Shown piece by piece: positions 1 through 8,102 of a DNA stretch of 64,000 bases (position 1 is the first letter of the stretch; each line of letters opens with the position of its first letter). The DNA comes from Roseivirga sp. 4D4 (GTDB lineage: Bacteria; Bacteroidota; Bacteroidia; Cytophagales; Cyclobacteriaceae), in NCBI RefSeq assembly GCF_001747095.1, contig NZ_MDGP01000001.1, positions 2,215,001 to 2,279,000 on the forward strand, written 5' to 3'. The position numbers and the translations under genes were made by a program. Below the pieces are notes generated by a model. That model made no database searches and was not told the DNA's origin. It worked only from the letters and a program-made list of their open reading frames with translations.

Positions 1-886
1 CGTTTATATACCTAAGGTCTTTGGTATCATAGTCATAAACTGCTAGAAAAAATGTGATGAAGTTTTCTCTATTCGCATTACGACTTAGTTGGTAGTTCAA
101 TTCAGTAACAACCTCCTTCGGGTTCTTTGCTGTACGTGAAACTGTTCGTAGTACCGCCTGAAAATTAGACATCAGGATTGCCGCTGGAACGCCTTTCCCA
201 GATACATCAGCAATACACACCACAAACTGGTTTTGATCTTCCAAGGTGATGTAATCATAATAGTCACCCCCTACAGTCTGACATGGCTGGTAAAAAGCTT
301 TGATTTCAATTTTATCAGTTCTAGGTAAGTCTTTGGGGAAAAGGAAGTTTTGAACATCACTCGCAATTTCAATATCTCGCTGCAAGGCCTGCTGCTCTAG
401 CTGTTTTCTCGCTAATCGCTTGTTCTCAATGGCCACCAGAATAATATTACTTAGTGCCTGAATAAAGGTCGTATCGATGAGGTCTTCGATTTCGCTTTTG
501 ACTTTGAGGAAAACAAAGGCGAGTAATCTGTCTTTGTGTTTAACAGGAATGATGATATCGAATTCCGAAAAGCAAGGAACATCTAAGTCCAACTTGCTGA
601 TCTCTGTTGCCTCACTTACTTGTAAGCAACTTTGCCCAAGGGACACTTGGGTGAAATCCTTTTTAGTACCAAACTGCACTTTACATTCCCAATCTTCTTC
701 GAGCACATAAAGTGTAAGCTTATCGAGTCTGAGATTTGCGCGAAGCGTAAACTCATAAATCTTGTACAAGTCTTCTTCGGGCAAGTTATTGTTCACCGCT
801 TGGGTAATCTCCAAGAGGGCATTGACTTCCAGCTCTTTTTGATCAAATCTATTTTGCAGTGACCTCTGTGGCATATTATCTTCCAT
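1..886 (-). CDS. RsbU/SpoIIE-type PP2C protein phosphatase with N-terminal GAF-like domain (partial, C-terminus outside window)
   Basis: About 295 residues are readable on the minus strand with no stop before the window edge. The first ~155 residues look like a GAF sensor domain. A short linker (around EQQALQRDIEIASDVQ) leads into a SpoIIE/PP2C-type phosphatase domain containing VGGDYYDY (Asp208) and CIADVSGKGVPAA (Asp227), the metal-binding aspartates of RsbU-like Ser/Thr phosphatases. Such proteins usually dephosphorylate STAS-type anti-anti-sigma factors or other partners in a partner switch. The ATG at 884-886 overlaps the stop of the upstream small gene by 11 bp, which suggests translational coupling; an in-frame ATG at 871-873 is an alternative. 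Domain assignment is firm; the partner is unknown. Confidence 0.85.
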   Translation of the reverse strand, partial: MEDNMPQRSLQNRFDQKELEVNALLEITQAVNNNLPEEDLYKIYEFTLRANLRLDKLTLYVLEEDWECKVQFGTKKDFTQVSLGQSCLQVSEATEISKLDLDVPCFSEFDIIIPVKHKDRLLAFVFLKVKSEIEDLIDTTFIQALSNIILVAIENKRLARKQLEQQALQRDIEIASDVQNFLFPKDLPRTDKIEIKAFYQPCQTVGGDYYDYITLEDQNQFVVCIADVSGKGVPAAILMSNFQAVLRTVSRTAKNPKEVVTELNYQLSRNANRENFITFFLAVYDYDTKDLRYIN

Positions 887-1130
887 TATGGGCCAAAAGC
901 CCAGTTTTTGTGGCTAGGTAGTAGTAATCTTGAAAGGCGTTTTCAAAGTCTAGTTGATCTTCGAACACCTCATCATTCATATTATAAAAACACTTGATCC
1001 AACCTCGCTTTAACAAACCTCGTAAAACTTCCTTCAATTCCGAGGCAGTCATTTCAAGTTCTTCGATCAAATAATCGAATGGCTGTACAAAGTACAACTC
1101 GTCCATTACGTCAAACTCTTCATCGCTCAT
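876..1130 (-). CDS. small acidic hypothetical protein, coupled to RsbU-like phosphatase
   Basis: An 84-residue cytoplasmic protein with no signal peptide or membrane segment. It is strongly acidic at the N-terminus (MSDEEFDVMDEL) and has a central predicted helical part (IEELEMTASELKEVLRGLLKRGWIKCF) that resembles a small winged-helix or helix-turn-helix core. It ends in an aromatic stretch (FQDYYYLATKTGLLAHNGR). It starts 9 bp after the glycosyltransferase stop and overlaps the phosphatase start by 11 bp, so the three genes probably form one transcript. I do not recognise the family. Tight packing supports it as a real gene; a role as partner of the downstream phosphatase is inference. Confidence 0.7.
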   Translation of the reverse strand: MSDEEFDVMDELYFVQPFDYLIEELEMTASELKEVLRGLLKRGWIKCFYNMNDEVFEDQLDFENAFQDYYYLATKTGLLAHNGR

Positions 1131-1139
1131 GAAACTTAG

Positions 1140-2234
1140 CTAATAAGCTCTACCCTTCCATTTAAACTTTCCAAAGTTAGCAGCAATGCCAAAATATATG
1201 GCATAAAGCGGATACAATAGATAGTTAACTATAAAGGCAATTCCATTCATTTTTTGTCCAAAGGTGTGCCCGATAGACCAAAGGAAGATGAACTCGATCA
1301 GTAATTTAAAGAATAGTAACGAAGCAATTAGTTGAAGATTGTCGCCTGGGTCAAATAGATTATAGAAAAGCCATAGCTGAATGAGTTGAACTATAAAAAT
1401 TAGTAGTGCCGAAAGGATCGTAGCGAACCTAAGTCCTACCCGCCACTTGCTCGCCCACCTTAGGCGCTGTTGTCTGAAGGCACTCCAGCCTTCCGAAGCT
1501 TCAGTTGAAACGACTGACCCGATGGATTTTTGGAATTTGATGCCGTTGGGAAATTCTTGATTTACCTTATGCATTAAAAGTTCGTCATCCCCAGATGGTG
1601 TAGAATCAATCCCATTAAACCCGTCTACCTTTTTAAAGGCAGCTTTTCTGTAAGCAAGGTTTGCCCCGTTGGCCATTAAAGGCAACCCCATTCTCAAGAA
1701 GACTCCTCCCGTTCCGATCAAAGAAGCAAACTCAAGGGATTGCATTTTTTGCCAAAAGCTATTTCCTGTGAGTACCACTGGTCCCACCACCATTTGAATA
1801 TGTTCATCCTGAAAGCGACTGGAAATCTCCTCGAGCCACTTACTGCCTGCAGCGCAATCAGCATCGGTCGTGACGATAAGATCATTGTTCGCCATTTCAA
1901 TTCCAGCCTTAATGGCTTCCTTCTTGCCGAAAGTATCTTTTAGGGTGTGTATTTGATAATCAAAGCTGACTTCCTGAAGGAGCTCGCGGAGTAAGTTCAA
2001 CCCTTCATCTTCAGAGTGGTCATTAACGAAAACAACCTCAAAGACTCGGTGCCCCTGTTCACTCAGGCTCTTAACCAATTTGAACAGGTTCTTCTCCTCG
2101 TTACGAAAAGGGATGATTACCGAAATTGGGATTTCTTGATAAGGTCGTGGATCGAGTTTCCAAGTGTTCCAAACCACAATGAGGACCAGAAGAAAAAGAA
2201 GGTAGCCCACATATATGCCAATGGCCAGGATCAT
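1140..2234 (-). CDS. membrane-anchored family 2 glycosyltransferase
   Basis: A processive-type GT2 enzyme. An N-terminal membrane helix (AIGIYVGYLLFLLVLIVVW) is followed by a GT-A domain with IPISVIIPFRNEE, the nucleotide-sugar DxD motif in TTDADCAAG, an acidic GDDELL motif and the acceptor motif QRLRW (QxxRW). Two or three C-terminal membrane helices follow. Enzymes of this layout polymerise or attach sugars at the inner membrane; the substrate cannot be read from sequence. The reading frame is open back to an ATG at 2289-2291 (383 residues), but that start leaves only 14 bp to the divergent ruvC start, so I prefer the ATG at 2232-2234, which begins directly before the membrane helix. First gene of a three-gene minus-strand unit. 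Confidence 0.85.
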   Translation of the reverse strand: MILAIGIYVGYLLFLLVLIVVWNTWKLDPRPYQEIPISVIIPFRNEEKNLFKLVKSLSEQGHRVFEVVFVNDHSEDEGLNLLRELLQEVSFDYQIHTLKDTFGKKEAIKAGIEMANNDLIVTTDADCAAGSKWLEEISSRFQDEHIQMVVGPVVLTGNSFWQKMQSLEFASLIGTGGVFLRMGLPLMANGANLAYRKAAFKKVDGFNGIDSTPSGDDELLMHKVNQEFPNGIKFQKSIGSVVSTEASEGWSAFRQQRLRWASKWRVGLRFATILSALLIFIVQLIQLWLFYNLFDPGDNLQLIASLLFFKLLIEFIFLWSIGHTFGQKMNGIAFIVNYLLYPLYAIYFGIAANFGKFKWKGRAY

Positions 2235-2305
2235 ACACGAATAAATACCATTAGCGTGGAAAATTAAAATCGATCGGCTATTCGGATTCATTATATTGCA
2301 ATCAC

Positions 2306-2857
2306 ATGGCCGTAGTACCAGAAAAAATAGTTTTAGGCATTGACCCTGGCACCAGTGTAATGGGCTATGGCCTGCTTAAAATATCAGGTAAAAAACTGTC
2401 CTTATTACAGTTTGGTGTTATCCACTTAAGTAAGTATTCCGGTCATGAATTAAAGCTCAAGAAAATCTTTGAACGCATCACGTCCATTATTGAGGAGTTC
2501 CATCCTGACGAAGTAGCCTTAGAAGCGCCCTTCTATGGTAAGAATATCCAATCAATGCTGAAATTGGGCAGAGCACAAGGCGTGGCAATGTCTGCTGCGC
2601 TGGCTAGAGATATTCCTATTACCGAGTATGCTCCAAAAAAAGTAAAGCAGTCAGTTACCGGAAATGGTAACGCCTCCAAAGAACAAGTGGCCTCTATGCT
2701 TCAAACCTTATTGAGCATCAAAGAACTCCCCAAAATGCTTGATGCCACAGATGCCCTAGCCGTGGCCGTTTGTCATCACTTCCAAAACGGAAGTTTACAA
2801 AGTCGAGCCAAAAGCTGGAAGAATTTCGTAGCTGATAATCCGGGAAGGGTGAAATAG
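2306..2857 (+). CDS. ruvC: Holliday junction resolvase RuvC
   Basis: A 183-residue crossover-junction endodeoxyribonuclease that cuts Holliday junctions released by RuvAB. It has the RNase H fold and all four acidic catalytic positions: Asp13 in VLGIDPGT, Glu73 in ALEAPFYG, and Asp146/Asp149 in [10 protein letters not shown]. The KLGRAQGVA helix and the [21 protein letters not shown] loop are also typical. It is slightly longer than E. coli RuvC (173). It lies divergent from a glycosyltransferase. TATATTGC just upstream is only a weak match to a -7 box. Confidence 0.97.
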   Translation: MAVVPEKIVLGIDPGTSVMGYGLLKISGKKLSLLQFGVIHLSKYSGHELKLKKIFERITSIIEEFHPDEVALEAPFYGKNIQSMLKLGRAQGVAMSAALARDIPITEYAPKKVKQSVTGNGNASKEQVASMLQTLLSIKELPKMLDATDALAVAVCHHFQNGSLQSRAKSWKNFVADNPGRVK

Positions 2858-2953
2858 AGATCCGAAGCTAGGTTTAAAAAAACATTGACCAACTCAATAC
2901 TCTGTATATTGACACATCTTTTTGTTATTAGTAAACGTTGAGCGCATTAAGAA

Positions 2954-3859
2954 ATGAAAGGGCTTCTGATATTAATACTTATGTTCTCTCTATTTAAATC
3001 AAATTCCCAAGACTTTTTTTTCGGTGAATACGAGAAGCCTGATTTGCTTCAAAAACTTGAAGAGTATCAAAACATAAGGGGACAAACCTGGGAATGGCTC
3101 GGTTTCTATATTGAGTATGACCACCATCACTCCATGACACCTTTGGACGTCATACCATTTGCAGGGACTGGTGGAGATGGAATACACTTCGGTTTCCTGA
3201 CAGATTTTGGGACAGTTAAAGACCTCAGTAATGCCCCAATCGTTTGTGTAAGTCCATCAAACGACCCACCTATCAGACTGGTTGCTCAAAATCTCACTGA
3301 TTTTTTAGGGCTTGTTTTAACAATCGGTGAAGCGGAATTTCTTGATGACGATTACACGAGTGATGAACAAATAAAAGCTCAACTTCAGGAATGGGACGAA
3401 GTATCGGAAGTGGACTGGAAGGGAAATCCACTACCAAAAACTGAGATAGAAGAAATGAAACAAAGAAGAGCTGAGAGAAGGCAGGGCAGAGTCCTACTCG
3501 CTAAAGTGCTTAGTGAGCAATTTGAAATTTACCCAATAACTAAAGTCAGTCAATACATCAATGACCTGAGAGTTGTCAGAAAGAAAGAAATAACGATTGA
3601 GACTTTGGACGGCATTGGAATCAAGTACCGAACGGAAAAATTGATCATTGAAGGTTTTGATTATAGCGTTGAGGACAACCTAGTACAGAGCTATCTCGAC
3701 AAAGCATCAGAAGCAGAACGACTAAAATTCTATAGAGACGCAACATATAATTACATTCTCAGCGATGACTTTGACAAAGTCATTAAGGAACTACTGATAA
3801 AATCTTTGCAAAAGCACGGTTATAGGCGCGAAGGACAAATACTGAAAAAGAAGTATTAA
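2954..3859 (+). CDS. secreted hypothetical protein with SUKH/SMI1-KNR4-like sequence features
   Basis: A 301-residue protein with an N-terminal signal-like stretch (MKGLLILILMFSLFKSNSQ). The segment around residues 55-115 (DVIPFAGTGGDGIHFGFLTDF, then NAPIVCVSPSNDPP and a NLTDFLGLVL helix) is reminiscent of SMI1/KNR4 (SUKH) proteins, which often act as immunity proteins against polymorphic toxins. The resemblance is by eye and not certain; the rest is charged and helical and unrecognised. No toxin gene is adjacent. It sits alone between housekeeping genes on both sides (ruvC, HIT) with about 95 bp upstream and 72 bp downstream, which fits an inserted accessory gene. Function unknown. Confidence 0.7.
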   Translation: MKGLLILILMFSLFKSNSQDFFFGEYEKPDLLQKLEEYQNIRGQTWEWLGFYIEYDHHHSMTPLDVIPFAGTGGDGIHFGFLTDFGTVKDLSNAPIVCVSPSNDPPIRLVAQNLTDFLGLVLTIGEAEFLDDDYTSDEQIKAQLQEWDEVSEVDWKGNPLPKTEIEEMKQRRAERRQGRVLLAKVLSEQFEIYPITKVSQYINDLRVVRKKEITIETLDGIGIKYRTEKLIIEGFDYSVEDNLVQSYLDKASEAERLKFYRDATYNYILSDDFDKVIKELLIKSLQKHGYRREGQILKKKY

Positions 3860-3931
3860 AATGTAAAGCAGTACACGAAAAAGCCATATGGGTAGCACCG
3901 CTAGGGACGTCACGACTTATGGCCAAAACAG

Positions 3932-4324
3932 TTAATAGTACTCCGTAATCTTACCTCTTACTTCCTCAAAAGCCTCAGGACTTAGCTTCAACTTAGGCCT
4001 ACCAAAATCAATATCATGCATTCCGTGAAGTGGAATTAGGTGGATATGGGCATGCGGCACTTCTAAGCCCACAACTGCAACGCCAACCCTCAGGCAAGGA
4101 ATGGCTTTTTCAATAGCTTTGGCTACTTGGTGTGCAAAGGATTGGAGTTTGAGGTAAGTATCTTCATCAAGATCGAATAGCTTGTCCACTTCCTTCTTAG
4201 GCACTACTAGCGTATGTCCTTCATTAAGCGGATTGATATCGAGAAAGGCAATCGCATCATCATTCTCTGCCACAATGTAGCCTGGAATTTCACGATTGAT
4301 GATCCGGGTGAAGATACTTGGCAT
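3932..4324 (-). CDS. HIT (histidine triad) family nucleotide hydrolase/transferase
   Basis: A 130-residue HINT-type protein. The histidine triad HAHIHLIPLH places His91, His93 and His95 in the catalytic HxHxHxx motif that hydrolyses purine phosphoramidates and similar AMP esters. The N-terminus (IFTRIINREIPGYIVAENDDAIAFLDINPLNEGHTLVVPK) is typical of bacterial HinT. The stop of greA lies one base upstream of its start region, so greA and this gene are co-transcribed on the minus strand. The physiological substrate is unknown, as is common for the family. Confidence 0.93.
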   Translation of the reverse strand: MPSIFTRIINREIPGYIVAENDDAIAFLDINPLNEGHTLVVPKKEVDKLFDLDEDTYLKLQSFAHQVAKAIEKAIPCLRVGVAVVGLEVPHAHIHLIPLHGMHDIDFGRPKLKLSPEAFEEVRGKITEYY

Positions 4325-4325
4325 C

Positions 4326-4802
4326 TTACTCTAAGGTGATATCCAGAATTTCGAACTCTATTTTCCCTGCAGGGGCAATCACTTCCGCTACTTCACCAAT
4401 CTTTTTATTTAGAAGGCCCTTTCCAATTGGTGATTCATATGAAATCTTACCACTCTTTAGGTCAGCTTCTTTTTCAGACACCAAAGTGTATTTCACTTCC
4501 ATGCCGTTCTTTACATTCTTGATCTTTACTGTAGAGAGAATCGACACCTTTGAAAGGTCAACATCTTCTTGTTTTTTTATTCTGGCATCACCGATAACCG
4601 TTTCCAGTTCGGAAATACGCATTTCCATTAAGCCTTGAGCATCTTTGGCAGCATCATACTCAGCATTTTCACTCAAGTCTCCTTTATCTCTTGCCTCCGC
4701 TATTTGCTTAGACATATCGGCTCTACCTTTCGTCTTTAACTCGTGCAGTTCATCTTTCAACTTCTGCAATCCCTCTTCAGTGTAATAACTAACACCTGCC
4801 AT
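4326..4802 (-). CDS. greA: transcription elongation factor GreA
   Basis: A 158-residue GreA. It rescues backtracked RNA polymerase by stimulating transcript cleavage in the secondary channel. Residues 1-75 form the coiled coil, with the acidic tip GDLSENAEYDAAKDAQ (Asp42, Glu45) that coordinates the catalytic magnesium. The C-terminal FKBP-like domain includes SYESPIGKGLLNKKIGE. Length matches the family (~158). It is first in a two-gene unit with the HIT protein. TTTG followed 18 bp later by TATATTGA upstream of the start is a partial match to a Bacteroidota promoter. Confidence 0.96.
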   Translation of the reverse strand: MAGVSYYTEEGLQKLKDELHELKTKGRADMSKQIAEARDKGDLSENAEYDAAKDAQGLMEMRISELETVIGDARIKKQEDVDLSKVSILSTVKIKNVKNGMEVKYTLVSEKEADLKSGKISYESPIGKGLLNKKIGEVAEVIAPAGKIEFEILDITLE

Positions 4803-4867
4803 ATCAATATATTTTGTGTACTCTTAAAACAAAGAACGGCCTCAGATTGAAACCGCCTATAAACAAA

Positions 4868-4892
4868 TAAAATCGCCTGTTCAGGCGATTGA
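4868..4892 (-). terminator. Rho-independent terminator of the rsmA-mgtE-dehydrogenase operon
   Basis: A perfect 8-bp inverted repeat, AATCGCCT / AGGCGATT, at 4871-4890 with a 4-base loop. On the minus strand it is followed by a T-rich tract (TTTATTTGTTT). It lies 39 bp beyond the stop of the dehydrogenase gene, as expected for its terminator. Confidence 0.75.
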
Positions 4893-4928
4893 ACTCAAAA
4901 TTAGCTAAAAATTAGCAAATCATAAAGC

Positions 4929-5879
4929 CTAAGCATTCCAATCGATGCGATAATGGGTAGCTATTTTTCCCACCAATACCTCGTTGATTCGCTTGAAAGA
5001 GGCAAATGTCCAGCCTCCCACATGAGGAGATAGGACCACATTTTTTCGATTAAAGAGGTTTTCAAAAAGGGATTTCTGTTCTGCGCTAAGCTGATCGAAT
5101 TTTTCTTTCTCTAAAACGTCTAAAGCCGCACCTATAAGCTTACCTGAGTCTAATAAGTCTAATAAGTCTCGAGTTGGAATAATTTCACCTCTTGCGGTAT
5201 TTAAGAGGTAGATGTTCTTTTTGAACTGCCCAAAGAATTCAGCATCGATCCACCCTCTTGTCTCCTCAGTCAATGGAACATGCAAGCTCAAAACGTCAGC
5301 TTTTGCAAACATCTTCTCCAGACTTACCTCTTCTACATTCTTTGTTCCGAAACCCTTCTTATACTTATCGTAGACTAGCACTCGGCAATCAAATGCCCTA
5401 AGTCGTTGAACAAAGGCCTGTCCCATATGACCATATCCTATAATACCGACCGTCTTATCACTAAGCTCCACACCCCTGTTGCCTTCCCGGTCCCATATCC
5501 AATTTCTTACTTCACGATCGGCACGGTTAATATTATTGAGCAAGTTGAGCAACATTGCTACAGCATGTTCGGCTAGGGCATCACGATTTCCTTCAGGGGC
5601 ATTCAGAATCTCTATGTCCCTTGACTCAACGTATTCAACGTCTATCTTATCAAGGCCCGCTCCTGCCCTTCCGATAAATTCCAACTTCTTTGCCTTGTCC
5701 ACAAGCTCTCTGTCTACCGTAGTCTTACTCCTGATCAGTAAGCCTTCAAAGTCACTGATCAAGTCGAGAATTTCTTCTCTTGAAGCTTTGGGTCGGTAAA
5801 CAGGTTCTATGCCAATTTGCGATAGCAAATCTTGGATGCTCTCGTGCATCTCATCTACAATCAGGCACTTCTTAGACAT
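4929..5879 (-). CDS. D-2-hydroxyacid dehydrogenase (3-phosphoglycerate dehydrogenase-like)
   Basis: A 316-residue NAD-dependent D-isomer 2-hydroxyacid dehydrogenase. The substrate half (1-100, 285-316) surrounds a Rossmann domain with VGIIGYGHMG (148-153). The catalytic triad of the family is present: Arg230 in LLNTARGE, Glu257 in ALDVLEKE and His286 in LSPHVGGWT. It lacks the C-terminal ACT/regulatory domain of long SerA enzymes. Phosphoglycerate, glyoxylate or another 2-oxoacid could be the substrate; SerA is the closest guess by sequence style. It starts 2 bp after the mgtE stop and is the last gene of its operon before the hairpin at 4871-4890. Confidence 0.88.
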   Translation of the reverse strand: MSKKCLIVDEMHESIQDLLSQIGIEPVYRPKASREEILDLISDFEGLLIRSKTTVDRELVDKAKKLEFIGRAGAGLDKIDVEYVESRDIEILNAPEGNRDALAEHAVAMLLNLLNNINRADREVRNWIWDREGNRGVELSDKTVGIIGYGHMGQAFVQRLRAFDCRVLVYDKYKKGFGTKNVEEVSLEKMFAKADVLSLHVPLTEETRGWIDAEFFGQFKKNIYLLNTARGEIIPTRDLLDLLDSGKLIGAALDVLEKEKFDQLSAEQKSLFENLFNRKNVVLSPHVGGWTFASFKRINEVLVGKIATHYRIDWNA

Positions 5880-5881
5880 TT

Positions 5882-7246
5882 TTATGTAAGTAAAAGGTTA
5901 GCGATGGCCAGATAAACGATAATTCCTAAAATATCGTTCGTGGTGGTGATAAATGGACCTGAGGCAAGGGCAGGATTGATCCCGAATTTATCAAGAATCA
6001 AAGGAGTTGAAGTGCCCGTGAAGGAAGCCAGCATGATCACGCAGATCAATGAAATGGCCACCACTTTGCCTAGATCAGCATCACCCTTCCAGATATATAC
6101 GATCCCAAAACTGATGGCTGCTAAGACTATCCCTGTGAAAATGGCCACCAAAAACATTTTGGCTATTCTTTTACCGAACGATTCAGTAAAAGCAGATCTG
6201 TTAGCCAGACTTTGCACAACCAAAGTAGAAGACTGAATGCCTACATTACCTCCTGTTGCCATTACTAGTGGGATAAAGAAGGCAAGGGCTGCATTGCTCT
6301 CCAAATCGCCCTCAAAAAAGCCGATCGCCCATGCACCTAAAGTTCCACCCACTAAACCGATCATTAGCCAAGGAAGACGAGCCTTGGAGATGGCCCAGAT
6401 GCTATCGTCCTCTTCAACATCAGCAGAAATACCTGACATTAACTGCATGTCTTCTTCAGCCTGTTCAGTGATAACATCTACAATGTCATCAATGGTAATT
6501 CTACCTACCAGCTTCCCTTGAAGGTTGACCACAGGAACAGCGTCTAAATCATACTTCTGCATGATATCAGCCACTTCCTCTTCGTCCATATAGGTTTCTA
6601 CTGCCTTGATATCTTCATCGTAGATATCCTTGATAGAGATATTGTCGTTGGAGAGAATGATCCTTTTCACAGAAACTTTTCCTAACAATTTCTGGCGATC
6701 GTCAACAACATAGATGGAGTAAATCTTTTCTACGTTTTCGGCCTGCCTACGAATCTCATCAATGGTCTGAAGGATTGTCCAATTCACATTGGCGACAATC
6801 ATCTCCTTCGCCATCAGTCCGCCAGCACAGTCCTCATCGTAACGCATCAACTCTTGAATGTGCGCTGCGTTTTCGGGGTCCTTAATCGCGGCAATTACTT
6901 CTTCCCTTACCCTGACAGGTAAGTCATTAATGACATCTACCGCGTCATCGGACTCCATCTCTTCAATGTATTCAGCGATCTCCTCTGAGCTCAACTCTTT
7001 CAGAAAGTCCTGACGCGTATCTTCTTCAAGTTCTTCGATTACCTCGGCACCCACTTCGTTCTGAAGCAAATCCAGAACATACTTAGTGTTGTCAGAAGTT
7101 GCCTCTTCTAATAGGAGGGAAATATCAGCAGGGTCTACCCCTTCCATCGTCTCAAGGATAAAGGCATTGTCTTGTTGTTCGACTGCCTGAACAACAAGAT
7201 CAAGGTACTCCTTGGAAAGCTCAAATTTTACGCTCGCTTCTGACAC
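5882..7246 (-). CDS. mgtE: magnesium transporter MgtE
   Basis: A 454-residue Mg2+ channel/transporter. Residues 1-130 form the superhelical acidic MgtE N-domain (LLLEEATSDNTKYVLDLL; EMESDDAVDVINDLP). A CBS pair follows at ~138-258 (RYDEDCAGGLMAKEMI; LDAVPVVNLQGKLVGRITIDDIVDVI). Five membrane helices follow from ~290, including MATGGNVGIQSSTLVVQSLA and the ion-path GINPALASGPFITTTNDILG. In characterised members the cytoplasmic part closes the pore when Mg2+ is high. It overlaps the end of rsmA by 19 bp. Confidence 0.96.
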   Translation of the reverse strand: MSEASVKFELSKEYLDLVVQAVEQQDNAFILETMEGVDPADISLLLEEATSDNTKYVLDLLQNEVGAEVIEELEEDTRQDFLKELSSEEIAEYIEEMESDDAVDVINDLPVRVREEVIAAIKDPENAAHIQELMRYDEDCAGGLMAKEMIVANVNWTILQTIDEIRRQAENVEKIYSIYVVDDRQKLLGKVSVKRIILSNDNISIKDIYDEDIKAVETYMDEEEVADIMQKYDLDAVPVVNLQGKLVGRITIDDIVDVITEQAEEDMQLMSGISADVEEDDSIWAISKARLPWLMIGLVGGTLGAWAIGFFEGDLESNAALAFFIPLVMATGGNVGIQSSTLVVQSLANRSAFTESFGKRIAKMFLVAIFTGIVLAAISFGIVYIWKGDADLGKVVAISLICVIMLASFTGTSTPLILDKFGINPALASGPFITTTNDILGIIVYLAIANLLLT

Positions 7247-8013
7247 GATGAAATTAGATTTGTAAGGGTGACAAAATCTTCAACCGAGAGGGTCTCTGCC
7301 CGCAAATTCAGCATCGGGTGATCCACCAACTCGGATGGCAAATTTATAGGTTTTAATGCATTGCGCAATGTTTTCCGCCTCATTTGAAAACCTGCCTTTA
7401 CTACAGATTTAAAAAGACTTTCGTCACAACCTAACTGACTGACATTGTTACGCTTAAGTCTGATAACACCTGAATTAACTTTTGGTGGTGGGTTAAATAC
7501 ACCGGGTTTTACAGTAAACAAATATTCAATGTCATAATAGGCTTGTAATAAAACACTGAGTATCCCATAAGTCTTGTTACCCGGAGGCGATGCCAAACGT
7601 TCAGCTACCTCCTTCTGAATCATACAAACTACCTCAGGAATGTCATTGCGAAAGTCTAGAACGCGAAAGAAAATTTGAGATGAAATGTTGTAGGGAAAGT
7701 TGCCCACGATTGCCAGAGGTGAACCAATCGATTCATTGAAATTCATCTTGAGGAAATCTCCCGAAATGATTCGGTCCTTTAGTTGAGAAAAATGCGTTTC
7801 GAGATAACTAACTGACTCTCTATCGACCTCAATCACCCAAGTCTCTACAGGCTGTTCTAAGAGAAATTGAGTAAGTACCCCTGTGCCAGGACCTATCTCC
7901 AAAACTCGTTGATAATCACCATGACCACTTAGTGCTTTGGCAATATTCTCAGCAATACTTAAATCGGTAAGAAAGTGCTGGCCAAGATGTTTTTTAGGGC
8001 GTACTCCAGACAT
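7228..8013 (-). CDS. rsmA: 16S rRNA (adenine1518/1519-N6)-dimethyltransferase RsmA (KsgA)
   Basis: A 261-residue SAM-dependent enzyme that dimethylates two adjacent adenines in the 3'-terminal helix of 16S rRNA, a late 30S assembly step. It shows the N-terminal KKHLGQHFLTD signature, SAM-binding LEIGPGTGVLT (41-45 GPGTG) and the catalytic NFPY (105-108) in GNFPYNISS. The C-terminal domain contains PPKVNSGVIRLKR and RRKTLRNAL. First gene of the operon rsmA-mgtE-dehydrogenase. Confidence 0.97.
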   Translation of the reverse strand: MSGVRPKKHLGQHFLTDLSIAENIAKALSGHGDYQRVLEIGPGTGVLTQFLLEQPVETWVIEVDRESVSYLETHFSQLKDRIISGDFLKMNFNESIGSPLAIVGNFPYNISSQIFFRVLDFRNDIPEVVCMIQKEVAERLASPPGNKTYGILSVLLQAYYDIEYLFTVKPGVFNPPPKVNSGVIRLKRNNVSQLGCDESLFKSVVKAGFQMRRKTLRNALKPINLPSELVDHPMLNLRAETLSVEDFVTLTNLISSCQKRA

Positions 8014-8102
8014 CGCGACAACTTAGGCAAAAAACATTAATTTGCGCAAAAATCTGGATTTAAGGCACAGTTGTAAAGGACAATTATTGATTTTGAAGAG
8101 AT

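Noticed and set aside
477..862. two plus-strand frames of 76-77 codons
   Set aside because: They are antisense to the GAF-like part of the RsbU-like phosphatase, which is open from 886 to the window edge.
2925..2950. integron-like GTTRRRY core (GTTGAGC)
   Set aside because: No matching RYYYAAC partner or folded attC site was found within the flanks, and no integrase is present. Kept only as a weak finding on insertion.
5138..5168. short tandem repeat TCTAATAAG inside the dehydrogenase gene
   Set aside because: Two units only, in frame, encoding LLDLLD; no sign of phase variation.
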